Assembly (NCBI GenBank): GCA_040902225.1
Contig: JBBDXT010000004.1
Coordinates: 384,376 to 448,375, forward strand
DNA length: 64,000 nucleotides
Direction: 5' to 3'
From: Chloroflexota bacterium
GTDB lineage: Bacteria > Chloroflexota > Limnocylindria > QHBO01
The notes beneath the pieces are model-generated. The model had not been told where the DNA came from and searched no databases. It worked only from the letters and a program-made list of their open reading frames with translations. Numbering within the stretch: position 1 is the stretch's first letter; each line of letters opens with the position of its first letter. The position numbers were made by a program, and so were the translations under genes. This document shows, in pieces, positions 24,197-31,837 of this stretch.

Positions 24197-24312
24197 GTCA
24201 ACCCAGAATGTCGAGCAGTTGAGCCGGAGCAGGATCACGGCGCAGGTATAGCCGATCCACCTTGCGGGAGACCTTGCGAAAACGGCTTCCGAGAATGCAG
24301 CGTACACCCAGA

Positions 24313-24341
24313 TTGACACGTCGATCCGGACGTGCCACGAT
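24313..24341 (+). promoter_or_regulatory. Leaderless promoter of the MazEF-type pair
   Basis: TTGACA (24313-24318), a 17-bp spacer, CACGAT (24336-24341), then six bases to the ATG at 24348. The consensus -35 at ideal spacing supports the reading of other -10/ATG pairs in the window as leaderless. Confidence 0.65.
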
Positions 24342-24347
24342 CGGGCC

Positions 24348-24608
24348 ATGCCAGCCAAGCAGAAGCGCACCTACAACCTGGCGCCCGGGACGGTTCGCGC
24401 CGTTCGCGAGCTGGCCGACGACTATCACGCGGCACCCACGCAGGACGGGGTGATCGAGCTGGCCGTGGATGAGCTTCGGCGACGGATCCGCGACGCCGAT
24501 GAGGCCGCCGCCTGGGAACGTGCTGCGGCTGATCCCGCCTTCCAGGCGGAGGCCGAAGCCATCGATGCCGACATCCCGGTGACTGATCCGGAGACATGGC
24601 CGGGATGA
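24348..24608 (+). CDS. Antitoxin of a MazEF/PemIK-type pair
   Basis: 86 residues. A basic start (KQKRTYNLAPGTVRAVRELA) resembles a ribbon-helix-helix DNA-binding part. The acidic C-terminus (AAADPAFQAEAEAIDADIP, ending DPETWPG) is typical of the toxin-binding tail of MazE-like antitoxins. It overlaps the toxin gene by four bases (ATGA). Confidence 0.75.
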   Translation: MPAKQKRTYNLAPGTVRAVRELADDYHAAPTQDGVIELAVDELRRRIRDADEAAAWERAAADPAFQAEAEAIDADIPVTDPETWPG

Positions 24609-24979
24609 CGACAGGGCCGCTGCGCTGGGCGGTCGTCGTCGTTGGTCTCGACCCGGCAGAGGGTCACGAGCAGGCAGGGAAACGACGCGTCCTGGTGGTC
24701 TCGTACGAGCCGTTTCATCGGTCTGGGCTAATGACCGTCTGTCCGATCACCGCTGCCCGCGCCGAGCCACGATACCACGGGGAGGTGGCGATCCCGGCTG
24801 GCGAGGCTGGCCAGACGAAGCCAGGCGTGATCATGTGCGGCCAGGTCCGCACCGTGACACAGCAACGGGTCCGAGGCCAGCCGCTGGGCATCGTCTCCAC
24901 TCGGGAAACACGGCGGCAGGTGCGCCGAGCGCTGGCCCACCATCTGGGGCTGGATATCCCCGCCGTTGTCGATACCTAG
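24605..24979 (+). CDS. MazF/PemK-type mRNA interferase toxin
   Basis: 124 residues from the coupled ATG: RRVLVVSYEPFHRSGLMTVC, PITAARAEPRYHGEVAI, KPGVIMCGQVRTVTQQRV, and a helical end. These are the PemK-fold strands with the catalytic Arg and the xxxDQ-like QVRTV loop. An alternative ATG lies three codons upstream. It is followed within 51 bases by a three-box palindromic element. Confidence 0.82.
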   Translation: MTTGPLRWAVVVVGLDPAEGHEQAGKRRVLVVSYEPFHRSGLMTVCPITAARAEPRYHGEVAIPAGEAGQTKPGVIMCGQVRTVTQQRVRGQPLGIVSTRETRRQVRRALAHHLGLDIPAVVDT

Positions 24980-25029
24980 TCGCGGACTTCGGACCAGCAC
25001 CTCACCCCGTGCATGCGCGCCGCGCGTTT

Positions 25030-25158
25030 TACCAACCCCATTGGTACAACAGCGCGTATGGGTCTCTCAGCGTGCGATGGCACCAACTCCATTGGTACCG
25101 GGACGCGTCCAGGCCCTTGCTGGGCCATTGAAGCGCCGATGTACCAACCACATTGGTA
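25030..25158 (+). repeat. Three-box palindromic element (array c)
   Basis: Three 17-bp boxes of consensus YACCAACYMCATTGGTA at 25030-25046, 25081-25097 and 25142-25158; centres 25038, 25089 and 25150 (51 and 61 bp apart). The spacer holds CTCAGCGTGCG 35 bp after box 1, and GCCGATG abuts box 3. Spacers, boxes and flanks align with array d on the opposite strand, so the two are copies of one element. It lies between two convergent gene ends. Confidence 0.75.
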
Positions 25159-25169
25159 AGAGCGACGGC

Positions 25170-25601
25170 TCAGTTGCTCCCGCCGCCGAAGGTTGCGGTC
25201 AGCCCCTTGATGAATGCGGCCTTATCGGCCTCGGACAGATTCGCCTCCGGGTGGGCCAGCACGTATTGGAAGGGAGGCATCTTGTCGGACGAGACCATGC
25301 CCGCCGCCGCGCCGCCCTGGCCGGCGGTCCAGGTGGAGAAGTTGAGGCGCTTGCGGCCCTCGTCCACGTCGCGCTGGACGAGCCACGACATCGGCGCGAT
25401 GTTGCTGTACCAGGGCCAGACGGTCTGGTTGCTGTGGCAGTCGAAGCAGGCGATCACTGCGGTGGCTCGGGTGGCGGGCGAGTCCCAGGGGGGCTCGCTG
25501 ACGACGGCGGGATTGGTGTGGTCGCGACCGTACGGCACGAGCTGGATGAGCAGCAGCCCGACGACGCCGACCAGGAACAGGGTGACCGCGGCTCGCTTCA
25601 T
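25170..25601 (-). CDS. Haem-binding (single CxxCH) membrane-anchored protein
   Basis: 143 residues. An N-terminal signal anchor (about 1-24) is followed by the haem motif ACFDCHSNQTVWPWYSNIAP, then SWLVQRDVDEGRKRLNFSTW and a Lys/Met-containing end (SSDKMPPFQYVLAHPEANLS). This order is the haem-binding domain (Haem_bd) family, periplasmic-side cytochrome-like proteins. A second ATG four codons upstream is equally possible. It is divergent from the TPR-cyclase gene. Confidence 0.82.
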   Translation of the reverse strand: MKRAAVTLFLVGVVGLLLIQLVPYGRDHTNPAVVSEPPWDSPATRATAVIACFDCHSNQTVWPWYSNIAPMSWLVQRDVDEGRKRLNFSTWTAGQGGAAAGMVSSDKMPPFQYVLAHPEANLSEADKAAFIKGLTATFGGGSN

Positions 25602-25683
25602 CAGGTGGCACATTACTTGGTTCGATGCCCGGCCGATAGGGTCCAGCGACCGGGTGGCAGAATGATCCGGACTGGAGGAGCAC

Positions 25684-27690
25684 TTGACCAAGGCGCCTGA
25701 CGCGCAGCAGGCATCGCCGGTGGAAGCGGCTCGATCCGCGCTGGGTCGCCACGAGTGGAGATCGGCCTTCGATCTCCTGTCCAGCGCAGACGCGAAGGAG
25801 GCCCTGAGCCCCCCGGACCTCGAGCTGCTGGCCGAGGCCGCGTGGTGGACGGGCCAGCTGACGCTCGCCATCGAGGCGCGCGAACGGGCGTTCGCTGGTG
25901 CGACCAAGTCCGGTGACATGCAGACCGCGGTGATGGTTGCCCTGAACCTCGCGCGGGACAACATCTTCCGGCTATCGGTCCCGGTGGCCAAGGCGTGGAT
26001 CAAGCGGGTCGAGCAGATGCTGGAGGGGCATGAGGAGAACATCGGCCACGGCTGGCTGGCCGGCACGAAGGCGGGCGTCGAATCCGTGGCCGGGAACAAC
26101 GAGGAGGCGCTGGCCCAGGCCACGCGCGCGCAGGAGATTGCGGAGCGACTGGGTCTGTCGGATCTGCGCGCCTTCGCCATGGCCGGCCGGGCAGCGAGCC
26201 TGCTGGCAAGAGGCGACGTCGAGGAGGGGTTCGCGCTCGCCGACGAAGCGGCGGTGGCTGCCATCAGCGGTGAGCTGGAGCCCGCCGTGGCCGGCGGCGT
26301 CTTCTGTGCCACGATCGAGGCCTGCGCGGCGGTGGGAGACGTCCGACGCGCGCTCGAATGGACGGAGGCCCAGGACCGATGGTGCAAGCGTGAGGGCATC
26401 AACGGCTACCCGGGCATGTGCCGCCTGTTCCGGTCCGACGTCAAACGGCTGCACGGCGCATGGCCGGAGGCGGAGGCGGAGGCCCAGCTGGCGTCGGTCG
26501 AGCTGCGCGGATACATCCCCGGCGCCGCTGGATTGGCGCTCTACCAGGTTGGGGAGATTCGCCTTCGGCGTGGCGACCTGCCGGCAGCCGAGGAGGCCCT
26601 GCTCGGCGCCCATGCGCTTGGGCAGGACACGGAGCCGATGCTCTCCCTGCTGCGGCTGGCTCAGGGCAAGGCGGCGGCCGCCGTCGACTCCATCCATGGC
26701 GCGCTGACCGAGCCGGGGCGCCCTTCATGGCGGGCGCCCACCGACAGTGCGGTCTACCGGCTGGCCCTCCTGCCGGCGCAGGCCGAGATCCTGGTAGCAG
26801 CCGGCGATCTGGCGGGGGCGAGGGCTGCCGCCGACGAGCTGACGGAACTGGCCGACAAGTTCGACACCCCGGCGGTTCGCGCCGCCGCCGCATCGGCCGC
26901 TGGTCTCGTGGCCCTCGCCGAGGGGAATATTGCGGAGGCCGGCACGCGTCTGCGCGAGGCGATCGGGCTCTGGACGCGACTCGACGCGCCATATGAGGTG
27001 GCGCGCACGCGCGTGGTGCTGGCCGCCGCATACCGCGCCGAAAATGAGGCCGATCGGGCCGCGATCGAGGCCCGCACGGCGCGGGACGCCTTCGAACGGC
27101 TCGGCGCCAAGCTGGATCTGAGGCGGGCGGACGCCGTGATGAGCGAGCTCGCAGGAGCTGCCGGCGCGACTCCGCTGGGCATGGCGACCACCCGCTCCGA
27201 ACGCGTCTTCATGTTCACCGACATCGTCGACTCGACGCAGCTCGCCGAGACGCTGGGTGATGAGGCATGGGACGGCGTCATCCGCATCCACGACAGGACG
27301 CTGCGCGCGGCCGTTGCTGAACAGGGCGGGGAAGAGGTCAAGGCCACCGGTGATGGCTTCTTCCTGGCCTTCGCCGATGCCGACCAGGCCATCGAGGCCG
27401 CGGTCACCATCCAGCGCCGCCTTGCCGAGCAGCGCCGCGCCCAGGGGTTCGCGCTGGCCGTTCGCATCGGCATCCATGGCGCTGCCGCCAATCGAGTGGG
27501 CCTTGACTATGTCGGAACCGGCGTCAACCAGGCGTCGCGGATCGGCGCTGCAGCCGCTGGAGGGGAGATCCTGGTGAGCTCGTCCACCCTGGCTGTCGCC
27601 AGGCATTCGTTCAGCGAGGGAGGTCGTCGCACGGTGAAGCTGAAGGGACTATCGGCCCCGGTCGAGGTGGTTTCGATCGACTGGAGTTGA
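25684..27690 (+). CDS. TPR-repeat protein with C-terminal class III cyclase
   Basis: 668 residues, soluble. Residues about 10-490 are a helical TPR array (for example NEEALAQATRAQEIAERLGL, RGDLPAAEEALLGAHALG). The cyclase domain fills about 500-668: VFMFTDIVDSTQLAETLGD and KATGDGFFLAFADAD carry the metal aspartates, and YVGTGVNQASRIGAAAAG the substrate loop. The TTG start is supported by GGAGGA 5 bases upstream. Such TPR-cyclases probably couple protein binding to cAMP output. Order is reversed relative to the commoner cyclase-ATPase-TPR type. Confidence 0.87.
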   Translation: MTKAPDAQQASPVEAARSALGRHEWRSAFDLLSSADAKEALSPPDLELLAEAAWWTGQLTLAIEARERAFAGATKSGDMQTAVMVALNLARDNIFRLSVPVAKAWIKRVEQMLEGHEENIGHGWLAGTKAGVESVAGNNEEALAQATRAQEIAERLGLSDLRAFAMAGRAASLLARGDVEEGFALADEAAVAAISGELEPAVAGGVFCATIEACAAVGDVRRALEWTEAQDRWCKREGINGYPGMCRLFRSDVKRLHGAWPEAEAEAQLASVELRGYIPGAAGLALYQVGEIRLRRGDLPAAEEALLGAHALGQDTEPMLSLLRLAQGKAAAAVDSIHGALTEPGRPSWRAPTDSAVYRLALLPAQAEILVAAGDLAGARAAADELTELADKFDTPAVRAAAASAAGLVALAEGNIAEAGTRLREAIGLWTRLDAPYEVARTRVVLAAAYRAENEADRAAIEARTARDAFERLGAKLDLRRADAVMSELAGAAGATPLGMATTRSERVFMFTDIVDSTQLAETLGDEAWDGVIRIHDRTLRAAVAEQGGEEVKATGDGFFLAFADADQAIEAAVTIQRRLAEQRRAQGFALAVRIGIHGAAANRVGLDYVGTGVNQASRIGAAAAGGEILVSSSTLAVARHSFSEGGRRTVKLKGLSAPVEVVSIDWS

Positions 27691-27724
27691 GCTCGTTGCC
27701 CGGCCGACGAGCACCTGGGGCAAC
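27691..27724 (+). terminator. Hairpin after the TPR-cyclase
   Basis: Directly after the stop, GCTCGT/ACGAGC (27691-27712) and the alternative GTTGCCC/GGGCAAC (27695-27724) form two competing stems. No U-tract. Confidence 0.4.
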
Positions 27725-27741
27725 GCCAGCTGTGTCGGCGT

Positions 27742-27881
27742 TACCAAACATGCTGGTACATCGGCACCCCTGCTCGGTTCCGAGCTGCGTATTGGCCCGA
27801 TCACGCGCGGTGGCACCAATGTGGCTGGTGGAAACGCACCTGAGCAACCGGGAACGTCACGTTGTACCAATATGGCTGGTG
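27742..27881 (-). repeat. Three-box palindromic element (array d)
   Basis: 17-bp boxes at 27865-27881, 27814-27830 and 27742-27758; read on the minus strand they are YACCAGCCAYATTGGTR twice and TACCAGCATGTTTGGTA. Centres are 51 and 72 bp apart. CTCAGGTGCG lies 35 bp after box 1, and GCCGATG abuts box 3, as in array c. It sits between two convergent stops, 17 bases after the MBL gene. Confidence 0.75.
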
Positions 27882-27897
27882 GGCGAACACGCGCGGC

Positions 27898-28581
27898 CTA
27901 GCGGAGTCGCCCTGCCTCTGCGATCCGTCGCAGCCAGGGCAGCTCGCGCTCGAGCGTCGTCTCCGGGCCGTGGCCGGGCAAGACCCGCACGGATGGGGGC
28001 AGGTCGCGGCCCAGCCGGACGAGGCTAGCGAGCATGGCGGCATCGTCGCCGCCGGGCAGGTCGGTGCGGCCGTAGGTGCCGGCGAACAGCACATCCCCGG
28101 AGAGCAGCAGTGCCGCCCGTTCCTCGTACAGGCAGACCGACCCCTCCGTATGACCCGCCGTGTGCAGCACGTCGAACACGAGGTCACCGATCCTGAGCTG
28201 CTCGCCCTCATGCAGGTGACGGGTCGCGACACTCGGCTCCATCTCGAGCCCGTAGTTGTTGGTCGCGGAGAGGCGCGGTTCGTCCAGGGGATGGATGGCG
28301 AGCGGCGCACCGGAACCACGCACCAGCGGGGCGTTGTCGAAGATGTGATCGATGTGCCCGTGTGAGTTGGCCACCAGGTGCAGGGTCAGCCCGTTCGCCT
28401 CCACGCGCGCGAGGAGTGGAGCGGCCGCACCAAGGCCGGGGTCGAGGACCAGGGCATCGGGCGATCGGCCATCCCAGACGAGGTACGCGTTGGCCCGCCA
28501 CGGCCCGAAGGCGCCAACCTCGATGCGCGGATGCTGATCCGGCGCATTGGCGCGCTCGACGGTGGGATCGGCCTCGCTCAT
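27898..28581 (-). CDS. Metallo-beta-lactamase-fold hydrolase (glyoxalase II-like)
   Basis: 227 residues from the ATG at 28581. Zinc motifs are complete: NSHGHIDHIF (HxHxDH), LHTAGHTEGSVCL, LSGDVLFAG and VLPGHG, in the normal order and spacing for glyoxalase II/RNase-like MBL hydrolases of this size. It probably hydrolyses a thioester or related metabolite. A second ATG seven codons upstream has a GGAG close to it and is possible. Divergent from the methyltransferase gene. Confidence 0.85.
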   Translation of the reverse strand: MSEADPTVERANAPDQHPRIEVGAFGPWRANAYLVWDGRSPDALVLDPGLGAAAPLLARVEANGLTLHLVANSHGHIDHIFDNAPLVRGSGAPLAIHPLDEPRLSATNNYGLEMEPSVATRHLHEGEQLRIGDLVFDVLHTAGHTEGSVCLYEERAALLLSGDVLFAGTYGRTDLPGGDDAAMLASLVRLGRDLPPSVRVLPGHGPETTLERELPWLRRIAEAGRLR

Positions 28582-28608
28582 GGACGGAGGATAGGGCACC
28601 ATCTCCGC

Positions 28609-29283
28609 GTGACATCTGACCCGCCGCGCCGGTTCTACGGCAGCGAGGAGCTCGCGCGGATCGGCTTTGACGGTCGCCGGGCAGCCGAGGACCTGGAGCG
28701 CTGGTGCTGCGACGGCCCGCGAGCGGAGACCCAGGAACTGATCGACGTTCTCCTTGGCCAGGGCGTGGCGGGTACCTCCCTGTTGGATATCGGGGCGGGC
28801 GTGGGCGTCGTGCACATGACCCTGCTCGAGGCCGGCGCGGCCGATGCTGTCGACGTGGACGCCTCGCCCGACTACATCGACGCCGCGAGGGAGGAAGCCG
28901 ACCGACGGGGGCTGTCAGGTCGCGTCGACTACCGGCTGGGGGACGTGGTCGAGCTCGCCGCCGACCTGCCGCCGACCGACATCGTGACGGCCGATTCGGT
29001 GATCTGCTGCTACCCCTACCTGCCCGAACTGCTCGGCGCCGCGGTGCGGTCCGGGCCTCGGCTGGTTGGCCTGACCTACATCCACGACAAGTGGTGGCTG
29101 CGGGTCATGATGCGGATGTCGAACGCCATGTGGTGGTCGCGAGGGCTCCCGGATCGCTGGAGCATCCACCGCCACGCGGAGGTGGATCGGCTGATGGGCG
29201 GCGCTGGCTATGCGGTCATCCACGATGGCGGGACCCGGTGGTGGCGGGTGGTCGTCTACCGGCGGGAGACCGCCTCGGCTTAG
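28609..29283 (+). CDS. SAM-dependent methyltransferase
   Basis: 224 residues from a GTG at 28609. Class I motif I is LLDIGAGVGVVHMTLLE (about 60-76), motif II-like VDVDASPDYIDAA follows, and DIVTADSVICCYPY is the motif IV position. The C-terminal part is Trp-rich (KWWLRVMMRMSNAMWW). It resembles the Mg-protoporphyrin O-methyltransferase/UbiG group but the substrate is unknown. The 3' end lies three bases from the convergent lipB stop. Confidence 0.78.
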   Translation: MTSDPPRRFYGSEELARIGFDGRRAAEDLERWCCDGPRAETQELIDVLLGQGVAGTSLLDIGAGVGVVHMTLLEAGAADAVDVDASPDYIDAAREEADRRGLSGRVDYRLGDVVELAADLPPTDIVTADSVICCYPYLPELLGAAVRSGPRLVGLTYIHDKWWLRVMMRMSNAMWWSRGLPDRWSIHRHAEVDRLMGGAGYAVIHDGGTRWWRVVVYRRETASA

Positions 29284-29286
29284 GGG

Positions 29287-30102
29287 CTACTGCTCGGTAG
29301 CGCCGGCCGGGCCGATTGGGCCTGACCGACCATCCGCCACGGTGAGGCCGAAGGCGGTGGCCAGTGCATCGGCCAGTCGGTCCTCGACCGCCACCACGTC
29401 GACCGGGTGACCGAGCTCAGCCGACAGCGAGGTGACCTCTCGGTCGGCGATCCCACACGGGATCATCTCGCCGAACCAGCGCAGGTCGGTGTTCACGTTC
29501 AGCGCCAGGCCGTGGGTCGTGACGCCGCGCTTGACGCGCACCCCGATGGCGGCCAGCTTGCGCCGGCCCTCGACCCAGACGCCGATGAGCCCATCCTCCG
29601 CGTGCGCCTCGACCCCGAATGCAGCTGCGGTCTCGATGATGGCGGCCTGCAGGGAGCGGACGTATCGGCGCAGGTCGAGCGGGTCGCGCAGCTCCACGAT
29701 GGGATAGGCAACCAGCTGACCCGGCCCGTGGAAGGTGATGTCGCCGCCGCGGTCGACGCGCAGGAACTGGGCACCGATTTCCCGCAGCCGCCTCGGGGTG
29801 GCCAGCAGGTTGCCCTCGTCTCCTCCGCGACCGATGGTGTAGACCGGGAAATGCTCGAGCAGCAGCAGCCGGTCGCCGATCCGGCGCTGCCGTCGCTGCT
29901 CGGCCAGCTCGTCCTGGAGCTCCCAGGTTGGCTCGTACGGAACGGTGCCCAGCCGTTCGACGGTCAGCCGCCCGCCGTGCCCGAGGAGGAGCGGGCGCTC
30001 GTCGCTGGCCGGGGTGAAGGGTGCGTCGCGCCGGGGCCGGCGTGGCGCCTCCGGCTCCTCAGGGCCCGCCGGCGGACGGCTGATGTCGCGCATCTGGACC
30101 AT
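29287..30102 (-). CDS. lipB: Octanoyltransferase LipB
   Basis: 271 residues with an extended Pro/Arg-rich start (1-40). The family signature RGGDITFHGPGQLVAYPI (about 140) and KLAAIGVRVKRGVTTHGLAL (with the catalytic Lys) are intact, and the acyl-thioester Cys is in IPCGI. It transfers octanoyl from acyl carrier protein to lipoyl domains, the first step of lipoate assembly; the clients here are likely the E2 at 39.7 kb. Last gene of lipA-DinB-lipB. Confidence 0.92.
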   Translation of the reverse strand: MVQMRDISRPPAGPEEPEAPRRPRRDAPFTPASDERPLLLGHGGRLTVERLGTVPYEPTWELQDELAEQRRQRRIGDRLLLLEHFPVYTIGRGGDEGNLLATPRRLREIGAQFLRVDRGGDITFHGPGQLVAYPIVELRDPLDLRRYVRSLQAAIIETAAAFGVEAHAEDGLIGVWVEGRRKLAAIGVRVKRGVTTHGLALNVNTDLRWFGEMIPCGIADREVTSLSAELGHPVDVVAVEDRLADALATAFGLTVADGRSGPIGPAGATEQ

Positions 30103-30106
30103 CGCG

Positions 30107-30646
30107 TCAGACGGTGGCCGTGCCGTGGACGCCGCGCAGCCCGCGGAGCGCCTCGATCATGCCCAGGTGCCGGCTGGCGTGCGACAGGTGGCGGAGCAGG
30201 GAGTCATCGAGCGGGGCCGTGGCGCCAAGCAGGTCGTCGGTGTCACGCAGGATCGTCTCGTCGTCCAGCTCGCCGACGGCCTGTTCGAGGTCGGAGAACG
30301 CGCCTCGCATGTAGGTCGCGAGCTGATCGCGTCCGGGGAATGGGAGCGCCGCGGCCTGCTCGTCGGGCAGCTCCATGCCGGTGTCTCCCGCGCCCTGCTC
30401 GACAGGGAATTCCCACTTGGTGGTCAGCCCCTCGCGGTGCCAGCGCTGCGGCTTGCCCGAGACCACGGCTGCCCATCGGTCCGCCCAGCGGCCGGCGTGC
30501 CACAGGTGAAAGGCAATCGGCGGCGAGGTGGGACCGGGGTGCCAGGCCAGGTCGTCATCGGTGCATTTCTCGGCCGCCTCGACAAGCTGGCGGTGCGTGA
30601 TGGCCAGTCGCCCGGCGAGGAGTGCGACATGGTCGCGGGCTGCCAT
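30107..30646 (-). CDS. DinB-superfamily protein within the lipoate operon
   Basis: 179 residues. FHLWHAGRWADRW (about 53) and RHLSHASRHLGMIEAL (about 155) place the metal histidines of the DinB bundle. Its ATG overlaps the lipA stop by one base (TGATG), and lipB starts four bases after its own stop, so the three are co-translated. Whether it acts in lipoate metabolism or is merely co-expressed is unknown. Confidence 0.8.
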   Translation of the reverse strand: MAARDHVALLAGRLAITHRQLVEAAEKCTDDDLAWHPGPTSPPIAFHLWHAGRWADRWAAVVSGKPQRWHREGLTTKWEFPVEQGAGDTGMELPDEQAAALPFPGRDQLATYMRGAFSDLEQAVGELDDETILRDTDDLLGATAPLDDSLLRHLSHASRHLGMIEALRGLRGVHGTATV

Positions 30647-31704
30647 CAGACGGCGACCGCCTCGTTGCCGGGCGCACCCGGGACCTGCTCCGCGGCATGG
30701 TACGAGGAGCGCACCAGCGGCCCGGACTGCACGTGACGGAAGCCCATCTCCAGGCCGTGCCGCCGGAGCGCCACGAACTCGGCGGGGGTGTAGTACTTGT
30801 GCAGCGGCAGGTGCTGGCGGCTGGGGCGCAGGTATTGGCCGATGGTCAGGACGTCGATATCGGCCTCGCGCAGGAGCCGCATGGCCTCGAGCAGCTCGTC
30901 GGTCGTCTCGCCCAGGCCCACCATCATCCCGGTCTTGGTGACCATCTGGTCGTGGCCGATCTCTTGTGCTACGCCGCGGCCGATGGTCAGCACTGAGACG
31001 GACCGATCCCACCGCGCCCGGCGTCGGACCGGGCGCTGGAGACGGGGAACCGTCTCGACGTTGTGGTTGAGGATATCTGGCTGGGCCTCGACCACGGTGC
31101 GGATGTCCTGTTCTCGTCCGTTCAAGTCGGATATGAGCACCTCGATGCTGGTGTCGGGGGAGGGGCCGCGGATGGCGCGGATCGTGTCGGCGACGATGCC
31201 TGCGCCGCCATCGGGCAGGTCATCGCGAGCGACCATGGTGATGACGGCGTGCTTCAGGCGCATGGCCGAAGCCGCCTCGGCCACACGACGCGGCTCGTCG
31301 AGGTCGGTGGTCGGCGGGCGCCCGGTGTCGATCGCGCAGAAGCCGCAGTTTCGTGTACACACGCTGCCCAGGACCATGAAGGTCGCGGTGCCGAGCGCCC
31401 AGCACTCACCCTGGTTCGGGCAGCGGGCCTCCTCGCAGACGGTGTGCAGGTCCTGGCTGCGCATGATGCTGCTGACCTGGGCGTAGGTCTCGCCCACGCC
31501 GATACGGACCTTCAGCCATTCGGGCCGACGTCCGCCGGGGCCGGCGTTCTCGGGGACCGGGTCGCCGGGGGAGAGGATCCCGCCGTCGCCGCCGGGGCCG
31601 CCGGGGTACATGATTTCGGAGGGGGAGGCGTGGTGGCCGGCCGGTTCGTTGAGCACGGAAAGCTCCCCCAGGGTCGAGAAGTCGCGCTGCGGGTCGAGTG
31701 CCAC
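30646..31704 (-). CDS. lipA: Lipoyl synthase LipA
   Basis: 352 residues, about 40 longer than usual at the N-terminus (Gly/Pro-rich). The auxiliary cluster motif CEEARCPNQGEC and the radical-SAM motif CTRNCGFC are both present, as are VARDDLPDGGA and the C-terminal HVQSGPLVRSSYHA with the essential Ser. It inserts two sulfurs into octanoyl-lipoyl domains. GTG start; leaderless -10 TAGACT six bases upstream drives the operon. Confidence 0.94.
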   Translation of the reverse strand: MALDPQRDFSTLGELSVLNEPAGHHASPSEIMYPGGPGGDGGILSPGDPVPENAGPGGRRPEWLKVRIGVGETYAQVSSIMRSQDLHTVCEEARCPNQGECWALGTATFMVLGSVCTRNCGFCAIDTGRPPTTDLDEPRRVAEAASAMRLKHAVITMVARDDLPDGGAGIVADTIRAIRGPSPDTSIEVLISDLNGREQDIRTVVEAQPDILNHNVETVPRLQRPVRRRARWDRSVSVLTIGRGVAQEIGHDQMVTKTGMMVGLGETTDELLEAMRLLREADIDVLTIGQYLRPSRQHLPLHKYYTPAEFVALRRHGLEMGFRHVQSGPLVRSSYHAAEQVPGAPGNEAVAV

Positions 31705-31710
31705 GCACGG

Positions 31711-31716
31711 AGTCTA
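31711..31716 (-). promoter_or_regulatory. -10 element of the lipA operon promoter
   Basis: TAGACT on the minus strand, six bases before the GTG at 31704. Confidence 0.5.
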
Positions 31717-31751
31717 CCGAAGGAGTGCGGTGGTCGCGCTGTCAGCGTCGG

Positions 31752-31803
31752 TCGTGCGGTCGTGCTGTCGTGCGTTTGTGCTGCACGAGCGGGCATGACA
31801 CCC
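31752..31803 (+). repeat. Dispersed hairpin repeat, copy 3
   Basis: Three direct 8-bp units (TCGTGCGG, TCGTGCTG, TCGTGCGT) and TTGTGCTG run into CACGAGCGGGCATGACA. The last 22 bases differ from the copy at 8.25 kb at one position. TCGTGC and GCACGA flank a 9-base loop. It lies between divergent lipA and DUF1232 genes. Confidence 0.55.
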
Positions 31804-31837
31804 GAAGCAAGGCCCAGCGACGCCTACCTGTCAAGGT

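Noticed and set aside
25030-25158. CRISPR array made of the ACCAAC..TTGGT boxes
   Set aside because: Only three short degenerate repeats, unequal spacers (34 and 44 bases between boxes), no cas genes in the window, and a homologous spacer in array d; CRISPR spacers would not be homologous.
27742-27881. Integron attC sites
   Set aside because: No cassette structure, no integron integrase, and the boxes lack the GTTRRRY/RYYYAAC core pair.
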